DNA of 64,000 bases from Winogradskyella helgolandensis (GTDB lineage Bacteria > Bacteroidota > Bacteroidia > Flavobacteriales > Flavobacteriaceae). The notes beneath the pieces were generated by a model. That model had not been told where the DNA came from. It ran no database searches and saw only the letters and a program-made list of their open reading frames with translations. The stretch is from positions 806,001 to 870,000 of the forward strand of contig NZ_JABFHO010000001.1 in the NCBI RefSeq assembly GCF_013404085.1, read 5' to 3'. Positions 45,530 to 54,169 of this stretch are shown in pieces; the stretch's first letter is position 1, and every line of letters begins with the position of its first letter. The translations under genes and the position numbers were made by a program.

Positions 45530-46084
45530 ATGAAAAAAATAATCTTAAGTTTAGCGGTTTTGATTTCTGCTGCATCTTGTCAAGAACAACAAAAAATCGC
45601 ATTCATAGATAATGGTGAAATAATTAGTGCTTATCAAATGAAAATTGATATTGAGGATAAATTTAAAACTCAAGATGACCAATTTACAAAGCAAAGAGAT
45701 AGTATTGCTATGGTGTACCAAATGGAAATGCAATCTATTCAACAACGTATAAGTCAGTTGTCACCACAAAAACAACAAGAAGAATCTCAAGCATTTTCTC
45801 AAAAATGGCAACCAGTTCAGCAACAAATGCAAATGCGTCAGCAACAAATGGATCAAATGTTTAAAACTGAAATGGATTCTGTGCTTTCTAAATTCAACAC
45901 CTTTGTTGAAGAGTATGGTAAAGAAAATGGATACACATTCATTCTAGGAAAAAATCAAGCAGGAAGTGTTGTTTATGGAATCGAAACTTTAGATATTACC
46001 GAAGAAGTTAAAAAGGGAATTAACGAAGCGTATAATTCTAAAGATGCTAAAACGGAAGTATCAACCGATGCAGCAACAGAATAA
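45530..46084 (+). CDS. OmpH/Skp-like periplasmic chaperone lipoprotein
   Basis: This 184-residue protein has a lipobox (SAASC, Cys about 17). It has the Skp fold pattern: a short N-terminal strand (KIAFIDNGEII) and a long Gln-rich coiled coil (about 50-115; QQRISQLSPQKQQEE, QQQMQMRQQQMDQM). It ends with strands and a helix (YTFILGKNQAGSVVYGIETLDITEEV). Skp-type proteins hold outer-membrane proteins unfolded during transit. It has a clear own promoter and a strong terminator, so it is monocistronic. Confidence 0.88.
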   Translation: MKKIILSLAVLISAASCQEQQKIAFIDNGEIISAYQMKIDIEDKFKTQDDQFTKQRDSIAMVYQMEMQSIQQRISQLSPQKQQEESQAFSQKWQPVQQQMQMRQQQMDQMFKTEMDSVLSKFNTFVEEYGKENGYTFILGKNQAGSVVYGIETLDITEEVKKGINEAYNSKDAKTEVSTDAATE

Positions 46085-46107
46085 TAATAACAGATCGTAA
46101 TTTGTTT

Positions 46108-46140
46108 AAAAAAGCCAAGCCTAAGACGCTTGGCTTTTTT
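46108..46140. terminator. Bidirectional terminator between the OmpH-like gene and holB
   Basis: The 13-bp stem AAAAAAGCCAAGC/GCTTGGCTTTTTT serves both strands. The holB stop codon (46121-46123) lies in the hairpin loop, so the terminator also encodes the last holB codons. Confidence 0.9.
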
Positions 46141-47281
46141 TATGTAATAAACGCGTTAGTTTAATGGATAAATCTGTAAGAATTATCTTAGAGCTTCCAT
46201 TGCGTTCAATATGATAAATGGCATCTTGTAGTTCATCTGAAATCTCTAAAATATTGGAATCATGAACAAAAGGTGCAAATTTTTCGAGTTTAAAATCGTC
46301 TGATTTAGGTTCTAAATATACTAGCTCGTCAGCTTTATAGTTGAGTAATAAAGCTTGTCTGAAATAATTTAAACAGAAATTAAGAAATTTCTTTTGTGTT
46401 TCACGTCCTGTTTTTGCAATTTCTTCTGACCAAGATATTAAATCGTGTATTGCGGCTTTATTCCCTCTCGCTTTAAACGCTGAGCGAATCCAAAATACAA
46501 ACCATTTTTCAAATTGTATATCTTCACTATCGTGATAGATTAAGTCGCATGCTTTATTATAATTCCCATTGGATTGGTGGGCTATTTTTGTCGCAACCGA
46601 TTGCTCTATATGGTAGTTTTTTACTAAAGCTTCTGAAATAGCTTCTTCGGCCAAAGGTGGAAAGTGTAATATTTGACAACGTGATCTGATCGTACCAATG
46701 ATTTGTTCTTCTTCTTCAGCGATAAGAATGAAAATGGTTTTTTCTGGTGGCTCCTCAATGAGCTTTAAAAGCTTGTTGGCACTAGCCGTATTCATTTTTT
46801 CAGCCATCCAAATCAACATCACTTTATGTCCGCCTTCATAAGATTTTAGTGTTAGTGCTTTTACAATTTCAAAGGCTTCATCTACACCAATTTGTCCTTG
46901 TTTATTATCAACTCCTAAAAGTTTATACCAATCAAATAGGTTGCCGTAAGGTTGTTGGTCTAAAAGTTGTCTCCATTCTTCGAGATAATATTTAGAAACG
47001 GGTTTGCTTTTTACTTTGTCGCTTGTCGTAACAGGAAATGCAAAATGTAAATCTGGATGAGAAAAATTCTTAAACTTTATATTACACGATTCATTTCCTC
47101 CTGAATTTTCACCATTATCGTTGCCGCACAATATATATTGCGCATAGGCTAAAGCCATTGGTAGCGTACCACAACCTTCAGGACCAATAAATAATTGGGC
47201 ATGAGCAATTCTACCTGCATCGACACTTGTGGTGAGGTGATTTTTTATATGTTTTTGACCTAAAACTTCAGAAAATAGCAT
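46121..47281 (-). CDS. holB: DNA polymerase III subunit delta'
   Basis: This 386-residue subunit of the clamp loader opens the beta sliding clamp at replication forks. The AAA+ fold shows a P-loop variant (GPEGCGTLPMALAYA) without the lysine, typical of the non-hydrolysing delta' subunit. KVMLIWMAEKMNTASANKLLKLIEEPPEKT is the conserved sensor/SRC region and GTIRSRCQILHF follows. TAGTTTTG ends 4 bases before the ATG, suggesting a leaderless message as at folB. Confidence 0.93.
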   Translation of the reverse strand: MLFSEVLGQKHIKNHLTTSVDAGRIAHAQLFIGPEGCGTLPMALAYAQYILCGNDNGENSGGNESCNIKFKNFSHPDLHFAFPVTTSDKVKSKPVSKYYLEEWRQLLDQQPYGNLFDWYKLLGVDNKQGQIGVDEAFEIVKALTLKSYEGGHKVMLIWMAEKMNTASANKLLKLIEEPPEKTIFILIAEEEEQIIGTIRSRCQILHFPPLAEEAISEALVKNYHIEQSVATKIAHQSNGNYNKACDLIYHDSEDIQFEKWFVFWIRSAFKARGNKAAIHDLISWSEEIAKTGRETQKKFLNFCLNYFRQALLLNYKADELVYLEPKSDDFKLEKFAPFVHDSNILEISDELQDAIYHIERNGSSKIILTDLSIKLTRLLHKKSQAS

Positions 47282-47285
47282 AAAG

Positions 47286-47293
47286 CAAAACTA
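47286..47293 (-). promoter_or_regulatory. -7 element TAGTTTTG of holB, close to the start codon
   Basis: On the minus strand TAGTTTTG fits TAnnTTTG and is followed by CTTT and the ATG. The spacing equals that of folB, giving a start of transcription at or next to the initiation codon. Confidence 0.4.
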
Positions 47294-47451
47294 TGTATTT
47301 TTTATTAATCTATTATTTAATTTTTAATCGGACTTAATAATTTAAATCTAAAAAAAGGAATTTGTAGATAAGCGCAAAGGTTATCGTAAATAAAGGCTAG
47401 TGATTATTAAAAAGCGGTTAGATAAAGTATATTTTTTAACTTACTAATCTT

Positions 47452-47459
47452 TATATTTG
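47452..47459 (+). promoter_or_regulatory. -7 element TATATTTG of pgk
   Basis: TATATTTG matches TAnnTTTG and lies 42 bases before the pgk start. It is the likely promoter for this highly expressed gene. Confidence 0.5.
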
Positions 47460-47501
47460 TTATTCAAAATAAAATAATTTTCACATCTTATTTATATTAT
47501 C

Positions 47502-48689
47502 ATGAAGACATTAAACGATTTCAACTTTAAAAATAAAAAAGCATTAATTCGCGTAGATTTTAATGTACCATTAAACGATAAATTTGAGGTAACAGACGCA
47601 ACAAGAATTGTATCTGCTAAACCAACAATTATTAAAATTTTAGAAGATGGTGGAAGCTGTGTTTTAATGTCGCATTTAGGTAGGCCAAAAGGTGTACAAG
47701 ATGAATATTCATTAAAGCATATTGTAAATAAGATTGAAGACATTTTAGGAGTTGAAGTAAAATTTGCGAGCGACTGTGTAGGAGCAGAAGCTGAGGCAAT
47801 GGCAAATGCTTTACAGCCAGGTGAAATTTTATTACTTGAAAATTTACGTTTTCATGACGAAGAAAAACAAGGGGACAGGCATTTTGCAGAGCAATTATCT
47901 AAATTAGGTGATATTTATGTGAATGATGCTTTTGGAACAGCACACAGAGCACATGCATCTACAACGATTGTAGCTGATTTTTTTCCGGAAGCAAAATGTT
48001 TTGGGCTATTATTAGCTAAGGAAATTGAGAGCATTAAAAAAGTAATGGAAGATGGTGAAAAACCTGTTTTAGCTGTTCTTGGAGGAGCAAAAGTATCTTC
48101 TAAAATTACGGTTATAGAAAATATATTAGATAAAGTAGATCATTTAATTATAGGAGGTGGAATGACATTTACCTTCATTAAAGCACAAGGTGGAAAGATT
48201 GGAGATTCTATTTGTGAAGATGATAAAATGGAATTAGCTCTAGAGATCTTAAAACAGGCTAAAGAAAAAGGAGTACAAATACACATACCTGTAGATGTTA
48301 TTGCTGCTGATGCCTTTAGTAATGATGCAAACACTCAAGTTTGTGATGTTATGAATATTCCAGATGGTTGGCAAGGATTAGATGCTGGCCCTAAATCAAG
48401 AGAGAATTTTGATGCTGTTGTAAATGAATGTAAAACCATACTTTGGAATGGTCCTTTAGGTGTTTTTGAATTAGAAACGTTCTCTAAAGGTACAATTGCA
48501 CTTGGAGATTCTATTGCAAATGCAACTAAAAATGGAGCGTTTTCTTTAGTAGGTGGTGGTGATTCTGTTGCTGCTGTAAAACAATTTGGTTTTGAAAATA
48601 AAGTAAGCTACGTTAGTACAGGTGGTGGAGCAATGCTCGAAAGTTTAGAAGGTAAAACCTTGCCTGGTATTGCTGCTATTCTAAGTTAA
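47502..48689 (+). CDS. pgk: Phosphoglycerate kinase
   Basis: This 395-residue cytosolic glycolytic enzyme transfers phosphate from 1,3-bisphosphoglycerate to ADP. The N-terminal RVDFNVPL and substrate-binding [10 protein letters not shown] match the family, as do [13 protein letters not shown] near the interdomain hinge and the nucleotide loop [12 protein letters not shown] with the terminal STGGGAMLE. Length is standard. It is transcribed alone, divergent from holB. Confidence 0.97.
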   Translation: MKTLNDFNFKNKKALIRVDFNVPLNDKFEVTDATRIVSAKPTIIKILEDGGSCVLMSHLGRPKGVQDEYSLKHIVNKIEDILGVEVKFASDCVGAEAEAMANALQPGEILLLENLRFHDEEKQGDRHFAEQLSKLGDIYVNDAFGTAHRAHASTTIVADFFPEAKCFGLLLAKEIESIKKVMEDGEKPVLAVLGGAKVSSKITVIENILDKVDHLIIGGGMTFTFIKAQGGKIGDSICEDDKMELALEILKQAKEKGVQIHIPVDVIAADAFSNDANTQVCDVMNIPDGWQGLDAGPKSRENFDAVVNECKTILWNGPLGVFELETFSKGTIALGDSIANATKNGAFSLVGGGDSVAAVKQFGFENKVSYVSTGGGAMLESLEGKTLPGIAAILS

Positions 48690-48838
48690 TAAATTTTATA
48701 TACTATTTTTAGCGATTTCAACGTTGTATGATGTTGAACGCTATATCGATTACCAATTGAGATTAGGATTAGAAAGGCAATGCTTTATCTATACTAATTT
48801 CAAGTGGTAATTGGTATGTAATCAATTCTTGTAAACCT

Positions 48839-50398
48839 ATGACATTAAAACGATTTTTATTGGCTTGTATATACCTGTCTGTTTGTATAGGGTTTTCTCA
48901 AACTCAAACGGATAGTGTTGCTAAAAAATCAATTAAAGTTGATTCAAGCCAAAGTTCCGTAATTGATGGTAAGTTATTCAAGCCTGGTGAAAAAATAGAA
49001 CCTGTTGTAGATTCAACAACTGTTAAAAACCTTAAAGATTTACCAGAAGCAGCAGAAATCGATAAAAAATGGTTAGAAGAATTGTATAGCAATTCCCTTT
49101 TCGACACCATTTATAAATCGGTTACAGAGCTAGACTATGAGCCTGTAGATTATCCTGAGCTTCCTACAGATACATTAAAAGCAAGGTTAGAGCGACTTAA
49201 TGCCAGAACGCCTTTTAATGTAGAATATAACACTTCTTTGGAAAGTGTTATTAAAAGCTACCTTAAACATAGACGTAATTCTTTAGAGCGTTTAATGGGC
49301 TTAAGCCATTTTTATTTTCCAATGTTTGAGCAAGAATTTGACAATCACAATATTCCTTTAGAGATGAAGTACTTGGCGATTGTAGAATCGGCTTTAAAAC
49401 CAAGAGCACGTTCTCGTGTTGGCGCAACAGGCATCTGGCAATTTATGTATGGTACAGGTAAGGAACATGATTTAAACGTGAGCAGTTATGTAGATGATCG
49501 TAGTGATCCCATAAAGTCTACTACAGCCGCTGCCGAATATTTAAATAGAGTATATCGTATTTTTAATGATTGGGATTTAGCATTAGCCGCTTATAACTCA
49601 GGACCAGGCAACGTAAATAAAGCGATCAGACGTTCTGGAGGATCTAAGAATTATTGGAATATTCGTCATAATTTACCTAGAGAAACGGCAGGTTATGTGC
49701 CTGCATTTTTAGCTACGATGTATATTTTTGAATACGCGGAAGAACACGGCTTTAAACCAGAACGACCACCTTTTCAACTTGTACAAACAGATACGGTTCA
49801 CGTAAAACAAATGATTTCTTTAAATCACGTGTCTGAAGCAACAGGTATACAAATTGAAGAATTACAGTTTTTAAATCCAGCCTATAAATTAGATATAATT
49901 CCGAAGGTTGAAGGTAAAATCTATACGTTACGATTACCTCGTGAAGCTATTGGTACGTTTGTAACTAATGAAGATAAAATCTATGCGTTTGCTAATGCCG
50001 AATTTAATAAGCGGGAAAAACCATTACCTCAAGTTGTTAATGATGATACAAAAATCAGGTATCGTGTTCAAAGTGGAGATTACCTTGGTAAGATTGCAAG
50101 GAAGTATGGTGTTAGAGTAAGCCAATTAAAACAATGGAATAATTTAAGGGGAAATGACCTCAATATTGGTCAACGCTTAACTATTTACCCTAAGAATCAT
50201 GGTGCTATATCAGCTTCAACACCAACTAAAAAAGTAGTGAATGCAGAAGGAAAACAAACCTATAAAGTAAGGTCTGGAGATTCACTTTGGTCTATTTCTC
50301 AAAAATTTTCTGGAGTTTCTGTTCAAAATATTAAAGATTGGAACGATATTAGTAGTAATAAACTCAAAATAGGAATGACGCTTATTGTGTCTAAATAG
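48839..50398 (+). CDS. Membrane-bound lytic transglycosylase with two LysM domains (MltD-like)
   Basis: This 519-residue periplasmic enzyme cleaves peptidoglycan glycan chains. A signal peptide (to about 20) precedes the SLT catalytic domain (about 165-320), which has the catalytic glutamate in IVESALKP and the signature GATGIWQFM, then AAYNSGPGNV. Two LysM domains (about 400-445 and 470-515; YRVQSGDYLGKIA, YKVRSGDSLWSIS) bind glycan. It is followed 24 bp later by the DUF4837 gene in the same operon, the usual flavobacterial arrangement. Confidence 0.95.
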   Translation: MTLKRFLLACIYLSVCIGFSQTQTDSVAKKSIKVDSSQSSVIDGKLFKPGEKIEPVVDSTTVKNLKDLPEAAEIDKKWLEELYSNSLFDTIYKSVTELDYEPVDYPELPTDTLKARLERLNARTPFNVEYNTSLESVIKSYLKHRRNSLERLMGLSHFYFPMFEQEFDNHNIPLEMKYLAIVESALKPRARSRVGATGIWQFMYGTGKEHDLNVSSYVDDRSDPIKSTTAAAEYLNRVYRIFNDWDLALAAYNSGPGNVNKAIRRSGGSKNYWNIRHNLPRETAGYVPAFLATMYIFEYAEEHGFKPERPPFQLVQTDTVHVKQMISLNHVSEATGIQIEELQFLNPAYKLDIIPKVEGKIYTLRLPREAIGTFVTNEDKIYAFANAEFNKREKPLPQVVNDDTKIRYRVQSGDYLGKIARKYGVRVSQLKQWNNLRGNDLNIGQRLTIYPKNHGAISASTPTKKVVNAEGKQTYKVRSGDSLWSISQKFSGVSVQNIKDWNDISSNKLKIGMTLIVSK

Positions 50399-50422
50399 TA
50401 AACCAACAAAAAATATAAACTT

Positions 50423-51403
50423 ATGAAAGCGCTTTACACGGTATTATTTTGTGTGTTGTTATTAGCATGTGGAGATAAAAAAGGAGATGATAAAACGATT
50501 TATTTACCTGCTTCAAACGGAAATTTGAATACTATTTCTGTTGTAGCTGATAATATTGTTTGGGAAGGTGATGTGGGAGAACAGGTTCGAAATATTTTTG
50601 CAGCTCCTTTAGATGGTTTACCAACAGAAGAACCGTTATTTAATATGAGACAAATTCCAACTCAGGTTTTTGACGGGTTTGCAGCACGAAGTAGACTTGT
50701 ACTTAAAATTGAAAAAGGGGATATTGAAGCGACTACTAAAATTGTAAATAATGCTTTTGCTAAACCACAAACAGTTGCAGTAGTAGGTGGCAAAACCGAC
50801 AAAGAGATCATTGAGCAATTAGTAGAGAATAAAGCTAAGATTATTGATGCATTCACTAAAGAAGAAGTAAAAGAGAAGCAAAGACGTATCAATTTATCGT
50901 TGTTAAACGATACAGAAATGGAAGATAAATTAGGTTTTACTATTAATATTCCTACGGCTTATAGAATTAGCAAAGCTGGTGATGATTTTTTCTGGGTTCG
51001 TAAAAACCTTTCAAATGCGAAAACGATGGAGCTTATGTTTTATGAGGTGCCATTTGAATCGATTTCTAAAGGGGACAGTACGATTGTAGATATTGTTAAG
51101 CTGCGCGATGAGATTACTAAATCTAAAATTCCGGGTGAAGATGGTATTTATATGGCTGTTGAAGATGCCTATGCACCATCAATGTTTGAAACTATAATAG
51201 ATAATAAACCCGCTTACGAAGTAAGAGGTATGTGGATAATGAAAGGCTTCACTATGGCAGGACCATTTATTACGTATGCGATTGAAGATAAAATAAACAA
51301 CCGTTACTTAATTGCAGATGGCTATGTTTACGCACCGTCTTTAGAGAAACGAGACTATATTTTTGAATTAGAATCGATTATTAAATCGATTACAATAAAA
51401 TAG
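50423..51403 (+). CDS. DUF4837 family lipoprotein
   Basis: This 326-residue protein has a lipobox (LLAC, Cys about 16) and the DUF4837 pattern: YLPASNGNLNTISVV, the IFAAPLDGLPTEEPLF segment, and later DFFWVRKNLSNAKTMELMFYEVPF. The family is specific to Bacteroidota and of unknown function. The constant neighbourhood with an SLT/LysM transglycosylase suggests a link to peptidoglycan or outer-membrane maintenance. A strong terminator follows. Confidence 0.9.
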   Translation: MKALYTVLFCVLLLACGDKKGDDKTIYLPASNGNLNTISVVADNIVWEGDVGEQVRNIFAAPLDGLPTEEPLFNMRQIPTQVFDGFAARSRLVLKIEKGDIEATTKIVNNAFAKPQTVAVVGGKTDKEIIEQLVENKAKIIDAFTKEEVKEKQRRINLSLLNDTEMEDKLGFTINIPTAYRISKAGDDFFWVRKNLSNAKTMELMFYEVPFESISKGDSTIVDIVKLRDEITKSKIPGEDGIYMAVEDAYAPSMFETIIDNKPAYEVRGMWIMKGFTMAGPFITYAIEDKINNRYLIADGYVYAPSLEKRDYIFELESIIKSITIK

Positions 51404-51418
51404 ATACTATAGACCAAT

Positions 51419-51450
51419 AAAAAAGCCAACTCTTAGAGTTGGCTTTTTTT
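51419..51450. terminator. Bidirectional terminator between DUF4837 and tatA
   Basis: A 14-bp stem (AAAAAAGCCAACTC/GAGTTGGCTTTTTT) with a 3-base loop has T-tracts both ways and separates the two convergent genes. Confidence 0.92.
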
Positions 51451-51473
51451 ATGTGTTTCGTTTTGTAAGAGTT

Positions 51474-51656
51474 TTATTCTTTCTCTTTAGAGTCTACAGA
51501 CTCATCTTTATTAGCGTTCTTAAATTCTTTTAAACCGCTACCTAAACCTTTCATTAATTCAGGAATCTTTTTACCACCAAAAAGTAATAAAACTATTACA
51601 GCAATTAGTATTACTTGAGGCCATCCAATCATTAATGGGATAATGTTTAAACTCAT
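51474..51656 (-). CDS. tatA: Twin-arginine translocase subunit TatA/TatE
   Basis: This 60-residue protein has one N-terminal membrane helix ([35 protein letters not shown]), the hallmark FGG..KIPEL hinge and an amphipathic helix, then an acidic tail. It forms the protein-conducting ring of the Tat pathway for folded proteins. A -7 box lies 18 bases upstream on the same strand. tatC is not in this window. Confidence 0.95.
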   Translation of the reverse strand: MSLNIIPLMIGWPQVILIAVIVLLLFGGKKIPELMKGLGSGLKEFKNANKDESVDSKEKE

Positions 51657-51674
51657 AACTTTTTATTTAGGCTG

Positions 51675-51682
51675 CAAAGTTA
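51675..51682 (-). promoter_or_regulatory. -7 element TAACTTTG of tatA
   Basis: On the minus strand TAACTTTG fits TAnnTTTG and ends 18 bases before the tatA start codon. Confidence 0.5.
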
Positions 51683-51770
51683 AGTAATTATAGTTTAATA
51701 ATAGCGTTGTTATGTCAACTTTAAGACTTAATCATGGGACTATTTGAGTATTTTAACTAATTTTGTTTCG

Positions 51771-52640
51771 ATGGCAAAAAAGAAAAAATCAGAAAAAAAA
51801 TTTACTAAAAAATTACTTCACAAGTATCGTTTAGTCATACTAAATGAGGATACTTTTGAAGAGCGTTTTGCTATTAAACTAACACGATTAAATGTTTTTA
51901 TATTAACGTCGCTTTCGGCTATTTCATTGGTGTTTTTTACGGTTTTATTGATTGCATTTACACCATTAAGAGAATACATTCCTGGTTATTCTTCAGCAAA
52001 ATTAAAAAAGAGAGCAACCATTTTAAACTACAAAACAGATTCACTAGTTCAAGAATTGGAATTAAATAAACGTTACTATGCCTCCATAAGAAAAGTACTA
52101 ACGGGAGATGTGGCTACATTAGATTTTAATAGAGACTCAGTGATTGAAGCCGCTAAAAACGATTTAGATATTTTACAAGTACCAACGAGTAGAGAAGATT
52201 CTCTTTTAAGAGAAAAAGTAGCAAAAGAAGATAAATACAATTTGTTTGAAGTTGCAGGAGACCATTCGAGTTACATTTTGTTTCCTCCTGTAAATGGTAC
52301 CATTTCCGAAGGCTATAATTTAGAAGAAAAACATTTTGCAGTAGATGTTGTTGTACCGGTTAATACTCCTGTTAAAGCAACAGCAGATGGTACCGTTATT
52401 TTTGCTGAGTGGACCGTAGAAACGGGCTATGTCGTCATCATAGAACACAATAGAGAATTGATTTCTGTTTATAAACATAATTCAGATATCACAAAATCTC
52501 AAGGCGACGTTGTAAAGTCTGGTGAAGTCATTGCGATGTCTGGTAATGCAGGCGAACTAACCACAGGGCCTCATCTTCATTTCGAATTATGGAGTAAAGG
52601 ATACGCTATAGATCCAACTAATTTTATCAATTTTGAATAA
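51771..52640 (+). CDS. M23/LytM-type metallopeptidase, membrane-anchored
   Basis: This protein of 289 residues has a basic N-terminus (MAKKKKSEKKF), one membrane helix (about 41-65), a coiled segment and a C-terminal LytM domain. The metal ligands are present: HFAVDV with His and Asp, and the HLHFELW motif; YKHNSDI is the usual middle histidine. It is a predicted zinc endopeptidase of peptidoglycan or an activator of amidases. The ATG at 51771 is preferred over an upstream in-frame TTG at 51744. It shares the stop/start junction with the GH3 gene. Confidence 0.88.
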   Translation: MAKKKKSEKKFTKKLLHKYRLVILNEDTFEERFAIKLTRLNVFILTSLSAISLVFFTVLLIAFTPLREYIPGYSSAKLKKRATILNYKTDSLVQELELNKRYYASIRKVLTGDVATLDFNRDSVIEAAKNDLDILQVPTSREDSLLREKVAKEDKYNLFEVAGDHSSYILFPPVNGTISEGYNLEEKHFAVDVVVPVNTPVKATADGTVIFAEWTVETGYVVIIEHNRELISVYKHNSDITKSQGDVVKSGEVIAMSGNAGELTTGPHLHFELWSKGYAIDPTNFINFE

Positions 52641-54142
52641 TGTCTTCATTTAAAGCTGCACTTTCTAAACCGTTTGCTAAATATGTAGCAAAACGCATTC
52701 AAAAATGGTCTTCTAGACCTGTTGAAACACAACAAAAAGTCTTTAAAAATTTAATTTCTGAAGCTAAACATACCGCTTTTGGTAAAGATCATAATTTTGG
52801 ATCAATAGTAACTTATGGAGACTTTCAAAAAAATGTTCCTATTAGAGATTATGAAGAACTAAAACCTTATGTGGAGCGTGTTGTAGCAGGAGAAGAAGAT
52901 ATTCTTTGGAAAGGCAAACCTGTGTATTTCGCTAAAACCTCTGGGACAACCTCTGGAGCAAAATACATTCCTATTACAAAGGAAAGTATGCCAACGCATG
53001 TTGAAGCGGCTAGAAATGCGATTCTGATGTATATCTATGAAACAGGAAATGCGAAATTTGTGGATGGTAAAATGATTTTTCTTCAAGGCAGTCCAATATT
53101 AGAAGAAAAGAATGGTATAAAACTCGGTAGGCTTTCTGGAATTGTAGCACATTATGTGCCTAAATATCTTCAAAAAAATAGATTACCAAGTCTAGAAACC
53201 AATTGTATTGATGATTGGGAAACTAAAGTTGAAGCCATTGTAGATGAAACCATAAATGAAGACATGAGTATCATTTCTGGTATTCCATCTTGGGTGCAAA
53301 TGTATTTTGAAAAACTGATTGAGAAGTCGGGCAAAAATGTTGGTGATCTCTTTAAAAACTTCAATCTATTTATTTTTGGAGGGGTTAACTATGAACCATA
53401 CAGAGCTAAATTTGAAAATTTAATAGGACGGAAAGTCGACAGTATAGAGCTATATCCTGCGAGTGAAGGCTTTTTTGCATTTCAAGATCAACAGAATGAA
53501 CGCGGTATGCTGCTTCAATTAAATTCTGGTATTTTTTATGAATTTGTAGAAGCCGAACATTTCTTTGAAGACAACCCTAAACGGATCACCATTGCAGATG
53601 TAAAGTTAAGCGTAAATTATGTAATGATTATTTCTACTACAGCAGGGCTTTGGGCATACAATATTGGAGACACTGTTGAGTTTACATCACTAAAACCCTA
53701 TAGAGTGATTGTGAGTGGACGCATAAAGCATTTTATTTCAGCATTTGGAGAGCATGTGATAGGAAAAGAAGTGGAGCAAGCTTTAAAGGAAGCTACTCAA
53801 AACACATCTATCTCTGTCAATGAATTTACGGTTGCGCCTCAAATAAGTCCTGAAGAAGGCTTACCATATCACGAATGGTTAATTGAGTTTGAAAACGAAC
53901 CAGAAAACGAAGCGGAACTAATTGAAGCCTTAGAGCAGTCCTTACAGCAACAAAACAGTTATTATTTAGACTTGATTAAGGGGAAAGTTTTAAAGCCGTT
54001 AAAAATCACAAAAATCAAAAAAGATGGCTTCCAGACCTATATGAAATCCATTGGAAAATTAGGAGGTCAAAATAAAATTCCCAGACTAGCAAATGATAGA
54101 AAAATTGCAGACAGTTTGCATCAACTTAAATTAATCAAATAA
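52640..54142 (+). CDS. GH3 auxin-responsive promoter family protein
   Basis: This 500-residue cytosolic protein is a member of the GH3 adenylating superfamily (firefly luciferase-like fold). The N-terminal segment FAKTSGTTSGAKYIPIT is the AMP-binding loop; YPASEGFFAFQ and GLWAYNIGDTVEF are the other family motifs. GH3 enzymes couple a carboxylate to an amino group through an acyl-AMP. Bacterial members have no assigned substrate. The start overlaps the stop of the M23 gene by one base, so both are translated from one message. Confidence 0.92.
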   Translation: MSSFKAALSKPFAKYVAKRIQKWSSRPVETQQKVFKNLISEAKHTAFGKDHNFGSIVTYGDFQKNVPIRDYEELKPYVERVVAGEEDILWKGKPVYFAKTSGTTSGAKYIPITKESMPTHVEAARNAILMYIYETGNAKFVDGKMIFLQGSPILEEKNGIKLGRLSGIVAHYVPKYLQKNRLPSLETNCIDDWETKVEAIVDETINEDMSIISGIPSWVQMYFEKLIEKSGKNVGDLFKNFNLFIFGGVNYEPYRAKFENLIGRKVDSIELYPASEGFFAFQDQQNERGMLLQLNSGIFYEFVEAEHFFEDNPKRITIADVKLSVNYVMIISTTAGLWAYNIGDTVEFTSLKPYRVIVSGRIKHFISAFGEHVIGKEVEQALKEATQNTSISVNEFTVAPQISPEEGLPYHEWLIEFENEPENEAELIEALEQSLQQQNSYYLDLIKGKVLKPLKITKIKKDGFQTYMKSIGKLGGQNKIPRLANDRKIADSLHQLKLIK

Positions 54143-54145
54143 GCC

Positions 54146-54153
54146 TATATTTG
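54146..54153 (+). promoter_or_regulatory. -7 element TATATTTG upstream of the DUF6909-like gene
   Basis: TATATTTG matches TAnnTTTG and lies 16 bases before the ATG at 54170, directly after the GH3 stop. It suggests a short-leader transcript separate from GH3. Confidence 0.4.
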
Positions 54154-54169
54154 TAGGTCAAATTAAGAT

